A DNA stretch of 64,000 nt from Nymphaea colorata (GCF_008831285.2 NC_045143.1:8071503-8135502); one strand, 5' to 3'. Counted from the first letter of the stretch, positions 11,344 through 22,495 are shown. Made by a program: numbers and translations. The notes: generated by a model from the letters alone, not told the origin.

Positions 11344-12520
11344 GTAAGTAGGCTTATGGGTAGGATGGTATATATATATATATATATAATAAGTTGGATT
11401 CCTTAGGCCTCTCATAATAGAGCTACATTAAAAGAGTCTTGAGATACCTCAAAGGAACAATAAATATGTGTGTAGGTATTATAAAATTAGATTCCAGGTT
11501 TCGTGTGCACTTTGATGCACAGGAGATGGCACAAGAGGCAGAGCCAGAAATGGGGCTAAGGAGCATTAGTAATATAATTTTAAAATTTTAAAGGGTAGCT
11601 GTTTGTAAATGAAGAAAACTGACATTAAGTCTCAATATGAAATAAACATTTTTTGTGGAACCGTGTGGGCAATCGCCCACACCATGCTCATACCTGCCTC
11701 TGCCCCTCCATTGATGATGAATGGTCAACAAGTGGATGTATCATCCTTCTAGGAGATAGTCTTGTATCTTGGCATTCATCTAAACAAAGAAAACAACAGC
11801 AAAATCAGTTCCGAAGATGAATATAAAGACATATTACACAAAAACTACTTATTAGTGATGGTAGAAAAAGGAATTTTCAGTAATAAAAAGATTCCACTGA
11901 CTGTCAGTAAATCACATTTTCTATTGATGGAAAACGAAACTTGTTTGGTTAAATGATATCCTAGCTAGAAGATCATGGAACCTCTGTCACTTTTTCTCTA
12001 GGAATTTGGTGTGACAATAGAAGCAATGTATCATGTTGTTAATCCACTTTTTTTTCTTAATATTAGCACAAAAAATATAAAAATTTATCAGTACCGTTTT
12101 TTTCTGAGACAAGATGGATCAAGAAATACCAAAATAAAATGTGTATCATCTAAATGACAAATTGCTGATATATTAGTCAAAGCGCTTCCTTGACCTCAAT
12201 TCTCATAACCACATAGCAACCTCAATATCTTTTCAATGGAGATTGGGGGCGTGCTAGAGAAATGTATTTATGATCCAGATATGAAAAAGATGAAGTATTA
12301 CTCAAGAAATAGTGGTTGCAGGTTTACCAAGATGATGAAAGCTTCCAAAAATCATTTACGACGATAAAGCAAATACAACTACTAACTATGATAAATTGGC
12401 ATTATTCAAAGAAAAATAATCTCCCCATTGAAAAGAAAGCCTATAAAGTATTGTATCTCTGAAAATAGGTTTATTTCTATATATATAAGTGAACTCTGGT
12501 TATCTAAAATCATCTAACAA
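11344..12520 (+). mobile_element. Ty1/copia remnant (RNase H to 3' LTR), interrupted
   Basis: At about 11438-11535 the plus strand reads LRYLKGTIN, then VHFDA, the copia block before RNase H. It resumes at about 11712 with DDEWSTSGCIILLGDSLVSW, the next block. Around 12140-12235 comes a decayed ADI-KALP-PQF stretch of the RNase H tail, and a G-rich tract at about 12243 precedes a TGCTAG start that may be the 3' LTR. The first 70 bases of this interval, next to the hAT-like duplication, are unassigned. Stops and frameshifts are frequent. The gap 11535-11706 is a nested small element. The right limit is uncertain. Confidence 0.75.
11535..11706. mobile_element. Small repeat element (palindrome family), nested in copia
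   Basis: It begins GAGGCAGAGCCAGAA and ends CTGCCTCTGCCCCTCC, partly inverted. Near its 3' side it carries the palindrome-like GTGTGGGCAATCGCCCACAC at 11668. It interrupts the copia coding sequence between FDA and DDEWSTSG, so it inserted after that element. Relatives are at 17300-17465, 35900-35955, 38727-38940, 60612-60755 and 61312-61478. Confidence 0.65.
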
Positions 12521-12679
12521 AGAGCTTTCTTTTAAAGCAGATAGATGTTGAGAGAAAAATAAGGAGAAAAAATATTAGATGATGAAAATGTCATCACCTT
12601 TTTCTCATCAATTTTTCTCTTAACCATTCATCATGTTTGGATCAAACGGCACTCTAAAAAGCTAGAGTCACCATTCAAT

Positions 12680-12720
<41 letters not shown>
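12515..12720. repeat. Dispersed repeat family R1, copy 1, with (TA)n
   Basis: A block containing AAAGCAGATAGATG, then a TTTTTCTC-rich stretch, then GAGTCACCATTCAATTTTC, ending in (TA)n at 12684-12716. Two diverged copies at 24340-24540 and 24840-25045 share the order and the GTCACCATT end. The class is unknown. Confidence 0.6.
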
Positions 12721-12721
<1 letters not shown>

Positions 12722-12957
12722 AGAGAGAGAGAGGGAATTGAATGTTGATTTTAAGGAGATCAAAAGTGAATATTAAAACCTTATGTTTTTTCAAAAGACT
12801 GACACAACCCTCAAATGAGGCAAGAGGTCTTGATTAAAATGCCTCATTTGTTTTTTTTTTTTTGTTTTTTTTTTCAATTTAACTTCTACCATCTAATCTT
12901 AGTAAAATCAATGGCGTAAACAATTCCTATGAAATCTAACATATGGTCTGGCAGCAA

Positions 12958-12974
12958 ACCACTTCAATGCATTG

Positions 12975-13012
<38 letters not shown>

Positions 13013-13021
13013 TTGAAGTGA
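12958..13021. repeat. Inverted repeat around a (TA)n tract
   Basis: CACTTCAATGCA at about 12959 and its inverse TGCATTGAAGTG at about 13009 flank a (TA)n run (12981-13009). Together they can form a hairpin. Confidence 0.8.
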
Positions 13022-13084
13022 TAAAGAAAAATAGTAAGACCAATTGCAACAAACAGTCCCAAAGAATAGAAAAGAAACAAAAAA

Positions 13085-13395
13085 GGAATGGTAGCAAATG
13101 CAATGTGTGCATTAAAACAAATAGTGAAACCACAAGGTGGGATGAATGGGAAGCCAACTTGTGAAGGTGATGGACTGCCCTGACGCATTTGACAAGTGAT
13201 TGGTCCATCGGACGCACATGTGGGCTAAAGAGGTTATGGTTCCACAAAATTTATTTATTTTCATATTAATACTCAGCAATTTGTATACTTATATATTAAT
13301 TTCCTAATCCATTTTGCTATATATTTGAAGGCCCTAACATTTTTTGAAAGGTCTAAAGTTTAGCCACGTACCTCTCTACCAAATTTCTCATAAAA
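13085..13395. repeat. Dispersed repeat family R2, copy 1
   Basis: About 310 bp including GATGAATGGGAAGCCA, TTTGACAAGTGATTG, CACAAAATTTATTTATTTTC and GGTCTAAAGTTTAGCCA. The same blocks recur in order at 13775-14110. Confidence 0.8.
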
Positions 13396-13549
13396 AATTT
13401 TGCTTTCCTTTTCTTTTGGTACTTGAGGGAGGGCAGACGTTAACGGGTTAGCAAATTCATACCATACTTTTTAAATATATAATTTCCATCAGATCGGGAT
13501 AGAAGTTAGTTTTAAATAAATATCTTATATCCAATGCTCTTACATTTTG

Positions 13550-13740
13550 ACAATCCGTTAGGTTCAATTTAAAATTTAGATTTGGATATGGATATACAAA
13601 TCAGATTCATATCAGATTCTGATTGTGAAATCAGATTTCAAGTCCGGACATGACTTTTTGTTGGTTCGTATTCGAGCCTGACCTCAAACATAAATAAATA
13701 TTAAAAAAAGCAGATATGTTTAAGAGTATATCAATCTGAT
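13550..13740. repeat. Degenerate ATCAGATTC-type repeat tract
   Basis: Short, imperfect repeats such as GGATATGG, ATCAGATTC and ATCAGATTT follow one another. Similar tracts are at 14160-14320, 15190-15620, 43230-43345 and 60010-60340. They probably belong to miniature elements, but ends are not clear here. Confidence 0.4.
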
Positions 13741-13774
13741 TCAATGATATATATATATATATATAATAGATTGA

Positions 13775-14110
13775 TCAAATGCAATGTGTGCATTAAAATG
13801 ATTAAGACAGAACATAGTGAGACCAGTTTGAACAATGAGTCTCCATGGGATGAATGGGAAGCCAGCTTGTGAAAGCCATGTGGGAGATGGATTCCCCTCA
13901 AATATTTGACAAGTGATTGAGGCAGATGTGGGCAGTTGCCCACATCATCCCACAAAATTTATTTATTTTCATATTGGTACTCAGCAAGTTGCAAATTTAC
14001 ATATTAATGTTCTAATCCATTTTATTATGCATTTAAATGGTCTAAAATCTTTTTTTGAAAGATCTAAAGTTTAGCCAAGTGCCCCTGAACTAATTTTTCT
14101 TTGAAAGGTC
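13775..14110. repeat. Dispersed repeat family R2, copy 2
   Basis: Diverged direct copy of 13085-13395. It also holds ATGTGGGCAGTTGCCCACAT at about 13926, the palindrome seen in the small repeat family, where copy 1 has only a broken version. Confidence 0.8.
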
Positions 14111-14459
14111 TCTTGAAGGAAATTAATGCTGCACTTGAACTCGCTACACGGTTTAGGCGATTGGGCCTGAAAATGAATATCAGATCCAAATAAGATTTTC
14201 ATGGATTATATATATGTAAAGTTCGGATCTAAATCCTGCTAGATCTGAATTTGGTTCAAAAGACTAAAGTCAAATTTAAATTCGGGAAAGATCTATTTAA
14301 GTTAAATCTGATATCATCTCCAGGGCAGGGAAGGGACCTTTCACCTTATTAATAAAGGCAAACCTAGGAAGGTGGGCTTTTATTTTTGCTTGATTGGTGG
14401 TTTTCTCTTTAAATTGTTTTGGTTGGTGGCTGTGTTTTATTTGATGCTCAACATCCGTT

Positions 14460-14690
14460 ATAGGGGGCATTTAATATATCTAGAATTATGAAATTTTAAA
14501 ATCAAAATGCTTTTTGTATAAGAAATTAGAATTATTAAACAAGCGGAGTATTTTGAAACTTGGAATTTTTTATTTTATTTCAGTTTGAGGAGGAATTAAA
14601 AAAATTTCTATATGAAATTTAAAAAAAAAATCAAATAAACATTTTGAAAAATTTTCTTTAGGCTCCTATTAAAATTTTAAAACCATAGTT
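14460..14690. repeat. AT-rich miniature element family R3, copy 1
   Basis: It contains TTTCAGTTTGAGGAGGAATT flanked by runs of AATTTTAAAAT, as do 23075-23285 and, more loosely, 43790-44200. The Ts and As are arranged as imperfect inverted repeats. Class unknown; a MITE is likely. Confidence 0.5.
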
Positions 14691-15130
14691 TGACCCTCTT
14701 AATAAACAATTCTAGTCAGGACCATATAATAGTGGAGGTTGTGATTGCAGCAAGGGCCCTCGTTAGTCCACTTATTTATAATCGGATCCTGCATTATGAT
14801 GTATATACCAAAGTTATCAAAATATATCTGATTTGGTTCTATTTTTCTATTCGCATCCCTCGCAGAAAACATATAATAAACCGATCGACAATTACGTTTC
14901 ACATTTTTCCTATATGAACGCACTAGCGTATACTTGAGTCCAATATATTTTATTTGATCGTCATACTTTTTTGTAATGTCGATCATATTTTTCGAACCAT
15001 CACATATAAAAAAAAGGTGGGGAAGAAAGCCCTCCCCTTCAAGCCTATGCCTCATTCGGTGTTACATTCTTCTTATAATATAAAGCACAGGGAATAACAT
15101 TTATAGGAAACAAAGTAGAAACACACTATT
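14691..15130. other. Intergenic DNA, nothing recognised
   Basis: Short frames on both strands (14690-14917 plus, 14699-15055 minus) overlap and carry no motif. The sequence is AT-rich without an obvious repeat. Confidence 0.4.
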
Positions 15131-15139
15131 AACGCATCA

Positions 15140-15690
15140 CCAGTCCAACCCAGCTAACGGCCAGGTGCGGCCAGGCCACGGATCATTTTCAGCCCTAGAT
15201 CTAAATTCGGATCCAAATACTAGCCCTAGTTTCAAAACATATCCTTAGATCCAAATCAGATCCATATCCAAATTCAAATTTTAAAACGCTATCCACCACA
15301 CAACTTTACATCTAGACCTTGATCCAAATCTCAATTCTGGACTCACTTCATCTCAATTTGTTCATTCAATCCAATTCAGACCCGATCCAAAGTCTTCTAA
15401 ATCCATATCCTTGTTTGGTTCTAAATTTTTAATCTAGATCCAAATTTAGAACCAATTCCATGTTTTTACCTCAATCCAGATCTAAGCCTTAGATCCAAAT
15501 CAAAACCCAAAAATATTGTCTTTGAGTCGTCCTATGCTCTTGATCCAAATCCGAGAGCTAGAGCCATTTTCAGATCTGAATACAGGTCATGGATCATTCA
15601 CAACCCCAGTATCGAAACATTATGACCGTTTTCCAAATACCAATAATTTCTAATTCAAAATTCCAGACCCGGCCTCATGCGGCCTACTAA
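15140..15690. repeat. Degenerate GATCCAAAT repeat tract
   Basis: At least eight imperfect GATCCAAAT or GATCTAAAT units lie between 15190 and 15560. The tract is edged by GGATCATTTTCAGCCC at about 15180 and GGATCATTCACAACCCC at about 15592. This pattern is typical of inner repeats of hAT-type miniature elements, but the outer ends and a target duplication could not be fixed. Confidence 0.5.
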
Positions 15691-15881
15691 TTAAGATAAA
15701 GAGACATAACATCCACAAGAATCGAACTAGGAACTTGACTTCTCATAAGTCCCCAAGTCAAGCAGCTACCTTCATCATTATGACGATAGTAAAATACTCA
15801 AACAACACGCCTTGAACTCAATGCATTCACCTTCTCATAGCCATGGGAAGCCTTTCAGAGCTTAGGCAAACATATGCCAAC

Positions 15882-16353
15882 TAGGGTTGTACAATGAGTC
15901 AAGCTACTCGAGCTCGACTCCTTAAAGTTTGGCTTGTAAACGAGTTCAAGTCGAGTCATTTGCTTAACAAGTCAAGCTCCAGTTCATGAGTTGACTCATT
16001 CAAATAATCGATTTGAGTTCGAACTCAACACGTAACTGTCGAGTCAAGCTCAAGCCTTAATCGAGTTTGTCGAGCCTTAATCAAGTTGATATATTCAAAC
16101 GAGTTTACAAGTTTGTCGAGCCTGAATCGAGTCGAGCTCCAACATGTAACGATGAATATTAATTTTATTCAAACGAGTTTGTCGAACCTTAATCGAGTCG
16201 AGCTCAAGCACAACATGTAATTGGTAAGTGGAGCTCGAACTGCTTTCGTCGAGCTATTCTTGAGCTCGAGCCGAGCTCAAGCTAAAGTTTCATTAATAGA
16301 GCCGAGCTCGAGCTGACTGAACTGGACCTCGACACAGCTGGTGTTCACCCCTA
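15882..16353. mobile_element. hAT-like miniature element, GAGCTCGAG family, copy 1
   Basis: Starts TAGGGTTGTACAATGAGTC and ends GGTGTTCACCCCTA. Inside are many imperfect GAGTCGAGCTC / GAGCTCGAG units in both orientations. Three more copies are at 20813-21281, 26454-26840 and 38067-38501. The last has a perfect 8-bp target duplication, which sets the class. No clear duplication is seen here. Confidence 0.7.
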
Positions 16354-16796
16354 ATTAATATTATTCCGAACGCTCAACACATTATCAGTTGTTCCAAGAA
16401 CAACAGATCGACCCTCTTTCTGGAACAACATGACCGGGCGTTCTCGGTTATGTTAAAAGGCAAAAAGACGTCGGGGCCAATTTTGTAATTAGCGAGAACA
16501 CGTACGGCTTTCCCGCGGACGGCCCACGGCATAACAGCTTCCCGCAGTTTCTTAGTTACGCTGACTCAGCTAGCAAAGGGAGTGGACATCTTTGACCTTT
16601 GACTGAATCCAGTGGACGGTAATTAGGCTAGTCCGATCCACTTACCCAGTTTGGATTTCAGATCGACCATAGATTGATTACAATTATAAAAAGGCGAAAG
16701 ATTCTAAAACAGCGTGGAGATACACTAGAGTTTCAATAATTAGTGGATGCCCATGTTGCCAAATGACTAACAATTAAAATCTGCCATTAAAAACAA
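16354..16796. other. Intergenic DNA, nothing recognised
   Basis: Moderately GC sequence around 16430-16620, with no ORF of note and no repeat match seen. Confidence 0.4.
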
Positions 16797-17010
16797 GGCA
16801 GAGCGAGGATTTTTTTTAAGAGCAGGCTAAACGGTCCAACAAATTTATCTGGATAAAGTCAAACTAAACCCAAATTCAAAAAATACATTATGCAATTAAA
16901 ATTTTTTAATTTTATTAATGTATTTTTTTTTTCTCTTAGCTGGAGTAAGGCTACTGCCTAGGCGCACCCCCCGGCCCTTCACCCTTAGCCATCACATGAC
17001 CTCCAGTGAC
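16797..17010. repeat. Dispersed repeat family R4 (CCTAGGCG end), copy 1
   Basis: It runs from GGCAGAGCGAGGATTTTTTT to a T-rich stretch and CTGCCTAGGCGCACCCCC. Related blocks are at 42600-42810 and 57895-57985, each with a T-rich stretch, GGAGT or GGGGT, and CCTAGG followed by a C-rich end. Confidence 0.5.
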
Positions 17011-17279
17011 CGTTTAGTGCTTTTTAAAAGTGAATATTCATGGGGGGGTGTTACCTCAAACCTTGATTCGGCTCCAAAACCAAATTGATGGAGCATTTGA
17101 GTGTCATCAAAACTACTAGCTTTGGCAAAACCTAATTCTATAAATGGGAGTAAAATATGGGACCTTTCTTAGGTTATTCATTCAAAAACGGGTTTTAAGT
17201 GTGTCACTCAAGCAAATAAACCAAAGTTTTGAAAACTCACTATACAAAATATGACTTTCATAACAAAATTTGGTTTGAT

Positions 17280-17470
17280 GAGGCCTTTGCCCACATGCCA
17301 AATTTGGTTTAATAAAATACTTAATCTAAATGTTTGAAGGAGCATTTATATATATATAAACAACTAAATATATGAAATTATTAATATAAAAATAAATAAA
17401 ATTTGTAAAGCTGGTGTGGACAACTGCCCACACTAGCTACCGTGTGGTCGCTCCACCGCTGCATGTGGAC
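17280..17470. repeat. Palindrome-family repeat, 3' part
   Basis: AATAAATAAAATTTGTAAAG precedes GTGTGGACAACTGCCCACAC at 17414-17433, then CCGTGTGGTCGCTCCACCGC. This is the same 3' module as in the copies at 60612-60755 and 61312-61478. Confidence 0.6.
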
Positions 17471-17690
17471 CACCCAGATGATTCATGTCAAGCCCATCTA
17501 CAGCCTAGGGTTCCCGCATCTAGACGCAGTCTTAGTCATATGTCGGTTCTGGATATTGACTCATATCTGATCCAAAAAATCAAGCGGAGAGCCCCAAGCA
17601 AATAATGTGGGAGTCGTGGGACCCACCATAAACAATCCCCACGCACCGCAAGTTGGGAAGGGCTCCTTTGTAATTTAATTGCCCCTTGGT

Positions 17691-17697
17691 CTATAAA
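17691..17697 (+). promoter_or_regulatory. TATA box of the first RING-H2 gene
   Basis: CTATAAATCC lies about 120 bp before the start codon. It is followed by a (CT)n tract at 17743-17768, a common feature of plant 5' UTRs. Confidence 0.65.
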
Positions 17698-17742
17698 TCC
17701 CCGTCTCAATTCCCTCTTAGTCTTAGCCGCCCAGCACGGTAA

Positions 17743-17768
17743 CTCTCTCTCTCTCTCTCTCTCTCTCT
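17743..17768. repeat. (CT)n microsatellite in a 5' UTR
   Basis: A pure CT run between the TATA box and the ATG of the first RING-H2 gene. Confidence 0.9.
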
Positions 17769-17812
17769 GATCTCCAATTACAGTCTCTGTTTCTAGTCTC
17801 AGCTCCAAAAGT

Positions 17813-18229
17813 ATGGCGACCATCATGCCCGAATCCGAAGGCTTATTCTGCCGGAGAACGGCCGGAGACCGGGCTGCGCAGAATCCCTTCTGGCGGCTGT
17901 CGATCTTTCCGTTCGGGGAGTCCGGCCCTGGCCCCGCGGCGTTCGACCTCGACGACGCGCTCTCGTTCGAGGACTACGAGCCCTTGACCGAGCCCGAGGC
18001 CCTCCGCCGGCCGGATCCCTCGCCGGAGGTATCCGTCTCCCTCATGCCCACCGTCTCCCGCGTCGGCGGCGGCGTCGTCTGCGCTGTATGCATGGAGGAG
18101 TTCGCGAGCGGCGCCTGCGGCAAGATGATGCCCTGCTCGCACGTCTACCACCAGGAGTGCATTGCCCTGTGGCTCGCCGAGGACGGGTCCTGTCCGCTTT
18201 GTCGGTGTCGGGTCTTGCCGGAGCTATGA
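17813..18229 (+). CDS. RING-H2 finger protein, probable E3 ubiquitin ligase
   Basis: Single-exon gene of 138 residues, GC-rich compared with its flanks. The C-terminal RING-H2 has all eight zinc ligands: C90, C93, C108, H110, H113, C116, C127, C130, with the usual Pro before the last Cys pair's final ligand. A conserved W120 lies in the E2-binding surface. Upstream are an acidic FDLDDAL motif (44-50) and a Pro-rich linker with MPTV (78-81). There is no signal peptide or membrane segment, so it is not a classical ATL protein; a soluble E3 is likely. The ATG at 17813 is the first after the TATA box and CT-rich leader. A paralogue with the same layout is at 41265. Substrate unknown. Confidence 0.92.
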   Translation: MATIMPESEGLFCRRTAGDRAAQNPFWRLSIFPFGESGPGPAAFDLDDALSFEDYEPLTEPEALRRPDPSPEVSVSLMPTVSRVGGGVVCAVCMEEFASGACGKMMPCSHVYHQECIALWLAEDGSCPLCRCRVLPEL

Positions 18230-18797
18230 AGCATAGGGAGAGAATCCGGCGTCGGCTAGCCGACGGCCTCCCTATCAATCAAAACCTCCCTCGAAGGCTA
18301 TTCCAGTAAATCAGGATCGGACAGACCACTTTTGTATAATTTCTTTGACTTGTTACAGTAAATAAATTGGGAATCTAGGTCATACGCTTCACCGTGGTGT
18401 TTGGTATTGCTCTCCGATTTCTCGCCTTCAAACCGGCCTTTAAGTTTGGAAGAGTGATCATTTTCAGCATTTTAAAGTTTTTTTTAATATTTTTAAAATT
18501 AATTTTATATATTTTATTTGTTTTTTAAAATGGGGGCTTTGTATTAATTTTTTTTTAAGGATTAAGGATTTGTAAAACTCTTACACACAAAGCAAAAGAT
18601 AGCCCCAACCACAAAAATAAATGTCCTTCGGCTAGCTCGAAGGAACTTTAATACTAGCACCCAGATGCAACTACCCATCAATTTCTTTCAAAACTGCAAT
18701 TAAGCCACAACCAAACTCCTGGGAGCCCATTATTTCGAGAAATTGCTATATTCATTTCAAGAATTAGAACGATAACTAACTTGGATCGTTTATGGTA
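18230..18797. other. 3' flank of the RING-H2 gene and AT-rich intergenic DNA
   Basis: The first 90 bases are probably 3' UTR and include the perfect palindrome CGTCGGCTAGCCGACG at about 18251. The rest is T-rich with no gene. Confidence 0.5.
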
Positions 18798-18957
18798 CAT
18801 TTTTCAATTTGAGTATCGTATCATGAAAATTAATAAACACCTTTCAATTTGAGTGTCGTATCATGAAAATCAATAGACACCTTTCAATTTGAGTGTCGTA
18901 TCATGAAAATCAATAGACACCTTTCAATTTGAGTATCGTATCATGAAAATCAAACTG
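18798..18957. repeat. Tandem repeat, 40-bp unit, four copies
   Basis: Units of 40 bp, each with TTTCAATTTGAGT followed by GTATCATGAAAAT, repeat four times. The middle two are nearly identical and the outer two diverged. It is a minisatellite with no coding frame. Confidence 0.93.
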
Positions 18958-19734
18958 TGTAGTTAGCAAATCCTCCAATCAAACCAGTTATACTGCGCCT
19001 CTGGAAAATGAAAAAATCCAGAAAGTGAAAATCTAGGATTGTGGAATTTGAAACAGGTCAAACGACAAGCACTTTGAGTTATCACCAACTCAGTTAACGT
19101 GTTGATGGCAAGGCCCGACATTTTTGTTCTGGTGTACCGAAACAAGCATTAGCGGCGCAGGTGAGGGAGGATTAGGTTGGTATACGTCATATAAGAGAAA
19201 TTTTCTTTTAGGCGACCAACCTTTTGCCATATTCCCAAATGTGCGTCTCGTGTTTCCAAATATACGTATAGGGACTCCTGGTTATGTTGAGCAGTTTAGA
19301 TAAGGACCTTATTTTTTTGGTAGTTGTCGGCAAAAGAGTTAAGAGAGACGTATTTCAAGAAAATTCACAAAAGTAATGATCGTATTTAAGATTATTACCG
19401 AAAGGCAAACCCTCAAATGAAATTAAGCTAAAAAAGGGCTCTAGGTTTACTTCTCTTAAAAAAGAAAAGAAAAAGCGACTCTTCACCTTTTCTTGCGTCT
19501 TTTCTGCAGCATTTAACAACTTTTTGCTGTATTGGTAACTTAGTTGACCTTGGAAGGTACTTTGGTGAGAACCTTGTGTTCCTAAAATATGTGTTCTTAG
19601 AACACCATGTTCTTGTTTCAAGGAACGAAATCGGAACATACATGCTAAGCTTGGATCCAAAACTCAAACGCTGGACATAGTCACACCATGATATTTTATA
19701 ACAAAATTCTGGTGACCTTAAAAATATCATTGTT
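18958..19734. other. Intergenic DNA, nothing recognised
   Basis: Minus-strand frames of about 100 codons at 19355-19730 overlap each other and contain no family motif. No repeat match was seen. Confidence 0.4.
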
Positions 19735-20005
19735 GGCCACTCTGAGTCGGCTCGGGATCACCTTTTCACTGGCTCAAGAGTCAGGACCCAAGCGAGTCAG
19801 CACCAAAACTCAATCGACTCGTCCAAGAATTGGCTGAGTCACTGGATCGATGATTCCGATTGGAATTGTTCGAGTTTGGTTCAACTGTTTTAAAGTGTAA
19901 AAATTAATCCTGATCCCTAGGTTATTCACTGAGTCAACTCATTGACCCACTGACTCGGTCATCTACCGATCCAAGTCCGATTCCTGAATTTGTCAACTAT
20001 GAAAA
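19735..20005. repeat. GAGTC/GACTC-rich miniature-element-like tract
   Basis: GTTGGCCACTCTGAGTCGGC near 19732 and a TTTGTCAACTATG end near 19990 bracket many GAGTC/GACTC units. A looser relative is at about 58040-58160, ending GTTTGCCAACTAC. The class is not settled. Confidence 0.4.
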
Positions 20006-20812
20006 AGCATGTGCTTCCAAGAATATAGTGTTCTTCTGTCAAACACCTTCGAGATATTTGCCTCCTCTCACCTAATGCAAGCCTTATAAACCCCCTAATT
20101 TATTGTATTGTAGCAAATTGTATTTGTTTATTTATTTCCTTTTTGTAGGTTGAACATCTTATCTCCTCAACTTTTATTTAATGTTGTTCACACTTTGCCA
20201 TCCCTAATATGAAAGCCTGCATATCCTTATTAAAGGAGTCTCCACTATTAGCATTGCATGGACCAACAATTGGAGGTCAGGATTTAGAGTTCCTCATATT
20301 TAAAATTGAGCCTTTTTTTTTTCCTGGTTATCGGTGGGTAGGTAGTCTTCTGCCTAACCTTATCAACACCATCGAAAATAAAAGGAATAACAAATCCACA
20401 CACCATCTATATTATATACTCATAATTGTCTTAAATTACTCAAAATTTCCATGGGGAGAAATGAAATAAATATATATATATATGAATGGATCTAATGCAT
20501 CTAGTTTGCGTCGCACCGGACCCGAATCAGCCACTCCATCTGAAGATGAGCTCAGGGAGCCCTTGATGCTAAGCCATAAGAGGTCACTTCGGCGACATCC
20601 ATCTATATAGCCGAATGGTTTAGGAATACAAAGAGGGTTGGATTTCTGGTCCTGATCCGGACATGCACTCAGTTCAGATTTGATCAGTATTTCGAGTTGG
20701 ATCTCATTTGGTACCCGGATGCAATTTAACACGTAAATGGCATCTTTTAGCTGTTTTCTGTTGGATAATAATCAGACCAAGTATGCGAGATTCAAATTAA
20801 CCTTGCTTTGCT
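20006..20812. other. Intergenic DNA, nothing recognised
   Basis: AT-rich, with a short (TA)n at 20469-20483. The minus-strand frame 20436-20732 has no recognisable motif. Confidence 0.4.
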
Positions 20813-21049
20813 TAGGGCTAAGGATGTAAAATGAGTGGAACCAACTCGGGCTTGACTCATACTTGCAAGTGAATGACTCAAACTCGAACTTGAGCTAAAA
20901 CTTAGGTTACAAATGAGTCAAGTTGGAGTTACACAAGCTTGTCTCAGCTTGTATCTTCCATATTTGTTTAATGTTCGAGGGCATGTCAGTGATGTTTGAC
21001 GAATTTTAACACCCTTTTGGTGGTTCTCAATTTCATCAATTTCATTTAA

Positions 21050-21086
<37 letters not shown>

Positions 21087-21281
21087 AATCAAACGACATA
21101 AACTTAAACGAGTCGAACTCCAGCTCAGATTCAGTTTGCAAAGTTGAGCTTGACCTCGCCTCATAAAGCTCAACCTGAGCTGAGTTGAGCAATAGGTGCC
21201 TCAAGCCAAAATCTAGCTCGAGAGCTTGAGCTTGAGCTTGAGCTCGAGCTCGAACTCAACACAATTTGTTGTACATTCCTA
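20813..21281. mobile_element. hAT-like miniature element, GAGCTCGAG family, copy 2
   Basis: From TAGGGCTAAGGATGT to TTGTACATTCCTA, with many TTGAGCTC/GAGCTCGAG units. A (TA)n run at 21053-21083 lies inside. The ends are more diverged than in the other copies and no target duplication is seen. Confidence 0.55.
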
Positions 21282-22495
21282 TTCAGGCCTTTTGGTAATT
21301 TATTAAAAAGAAATGTCCTCCATAGTCTTTTTTTTTTTAATTTTTAAAAAGTTTTTATTTTTCAGTATGAACTAAGAGTATTTTAACCATTAACATGCTG
21401 AAGCATGAAAAATCGTGCACCAGTATGGCGCATGTAACCAGGTTTGCTCGGGGCATGTAACTGCTTTGCATGAAGGAGAAGAAATTAAGAACACCCAACT
21501 ATTGGGGTAAGTTAGACGATGAAAAATAGTGGGTTGCTTGACCTCAGCTGGTCCTTTGAACAGTCGTACCCCGACTCGAGCTTGACTCATATACTAATTT
21601 ATAAGTCAACTTTGAGCTGAGTTTAGACAAGTCGAGTTTAATGGATTAGGAACTTAATTTATAAGTCTCTAGTCAAGTGGGAAAATTTTATTTTGGGGGC
21701 TAAACTTTCATACCTAACCCCAAAACTAGGCCTCATATATTATATGCGTTCCTTAAGAATGTCTGGGTTTCTGGAAACGGTCAGACAGAGAGCTAGCATC
21801 GGCATTATTTATTACTGATATATTGTTGAATAATCATAGTTAAGTTGAAGAAAATGACAGTAACACCTACTCTTCTCTCTAATTAATAGTCGATGGAACT
21901 TTTTGAGAATTTTTTTTTAAAAAGTCAGTCAAGCTTTTGTTGTAAAATAAAAAAAAAAAATTATAAGCTTGAATCTTTGATTTATAAGCCTTGCTAAGAC
22001 TACCAACTTCATCATTGATTTAGGAAAAGGTGGTGGCCTTTAATGGCCAAATACCAAATAAAAAGGGTAACGAATGAAGAGGAGGATATTCAATCGAAGT
22101 GTAAGTAGACTATCGTACGTTCATATCTTCTCTAAGTCATACGGCTTGCAGACGTCGGAGTTAGGCATTGTTTATATTTTAAGTATAATAAGTATATTTG
22201 TCATTCATTCAAGACCTAAAAGAAGTGGCTTAAGGGGGTGTTGCCTGCCGAGTAGTAAGGTGGTCCATCTCAAAGGGGTTTGAGATCTAAGCAGGAGCGG
22301 CATGTATTATTTGGATTCAGGTTCAATTTGGCCCCACTCGAATTCAAATGTTAGACTGTTTGGCTTGCCCCTAAAAAAAATTCTGGCTCTGCCCCTGGGT
22401 CTAAGGTTCAAATCTCGTAGTCACTATCATGTCTCAATACGTTCATCCTCTAGACAGCAAAAGGTCCATATGGAATATGCATAGGAAAGAGGTAG
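21282..22495. other. Intergenic DNA with repeat fragments
   Basis: A short GAGCTTGAC-rich fragment at 21570-21640 resembles the GAGCTCGAG family. AATTCTGGCTCTGCCCCTGG at about 22379 resembles one end of the palindrome family. No gene is recognised. Confidence 0.4.

Noticed and set aside
17843-18278. Minus-strand frames of 78-102 codons opposite the first RING-H2 gene
   Set aside because: They are shadows of GC-rich coding sequence; the plus strand has the full RING-H2 motif.
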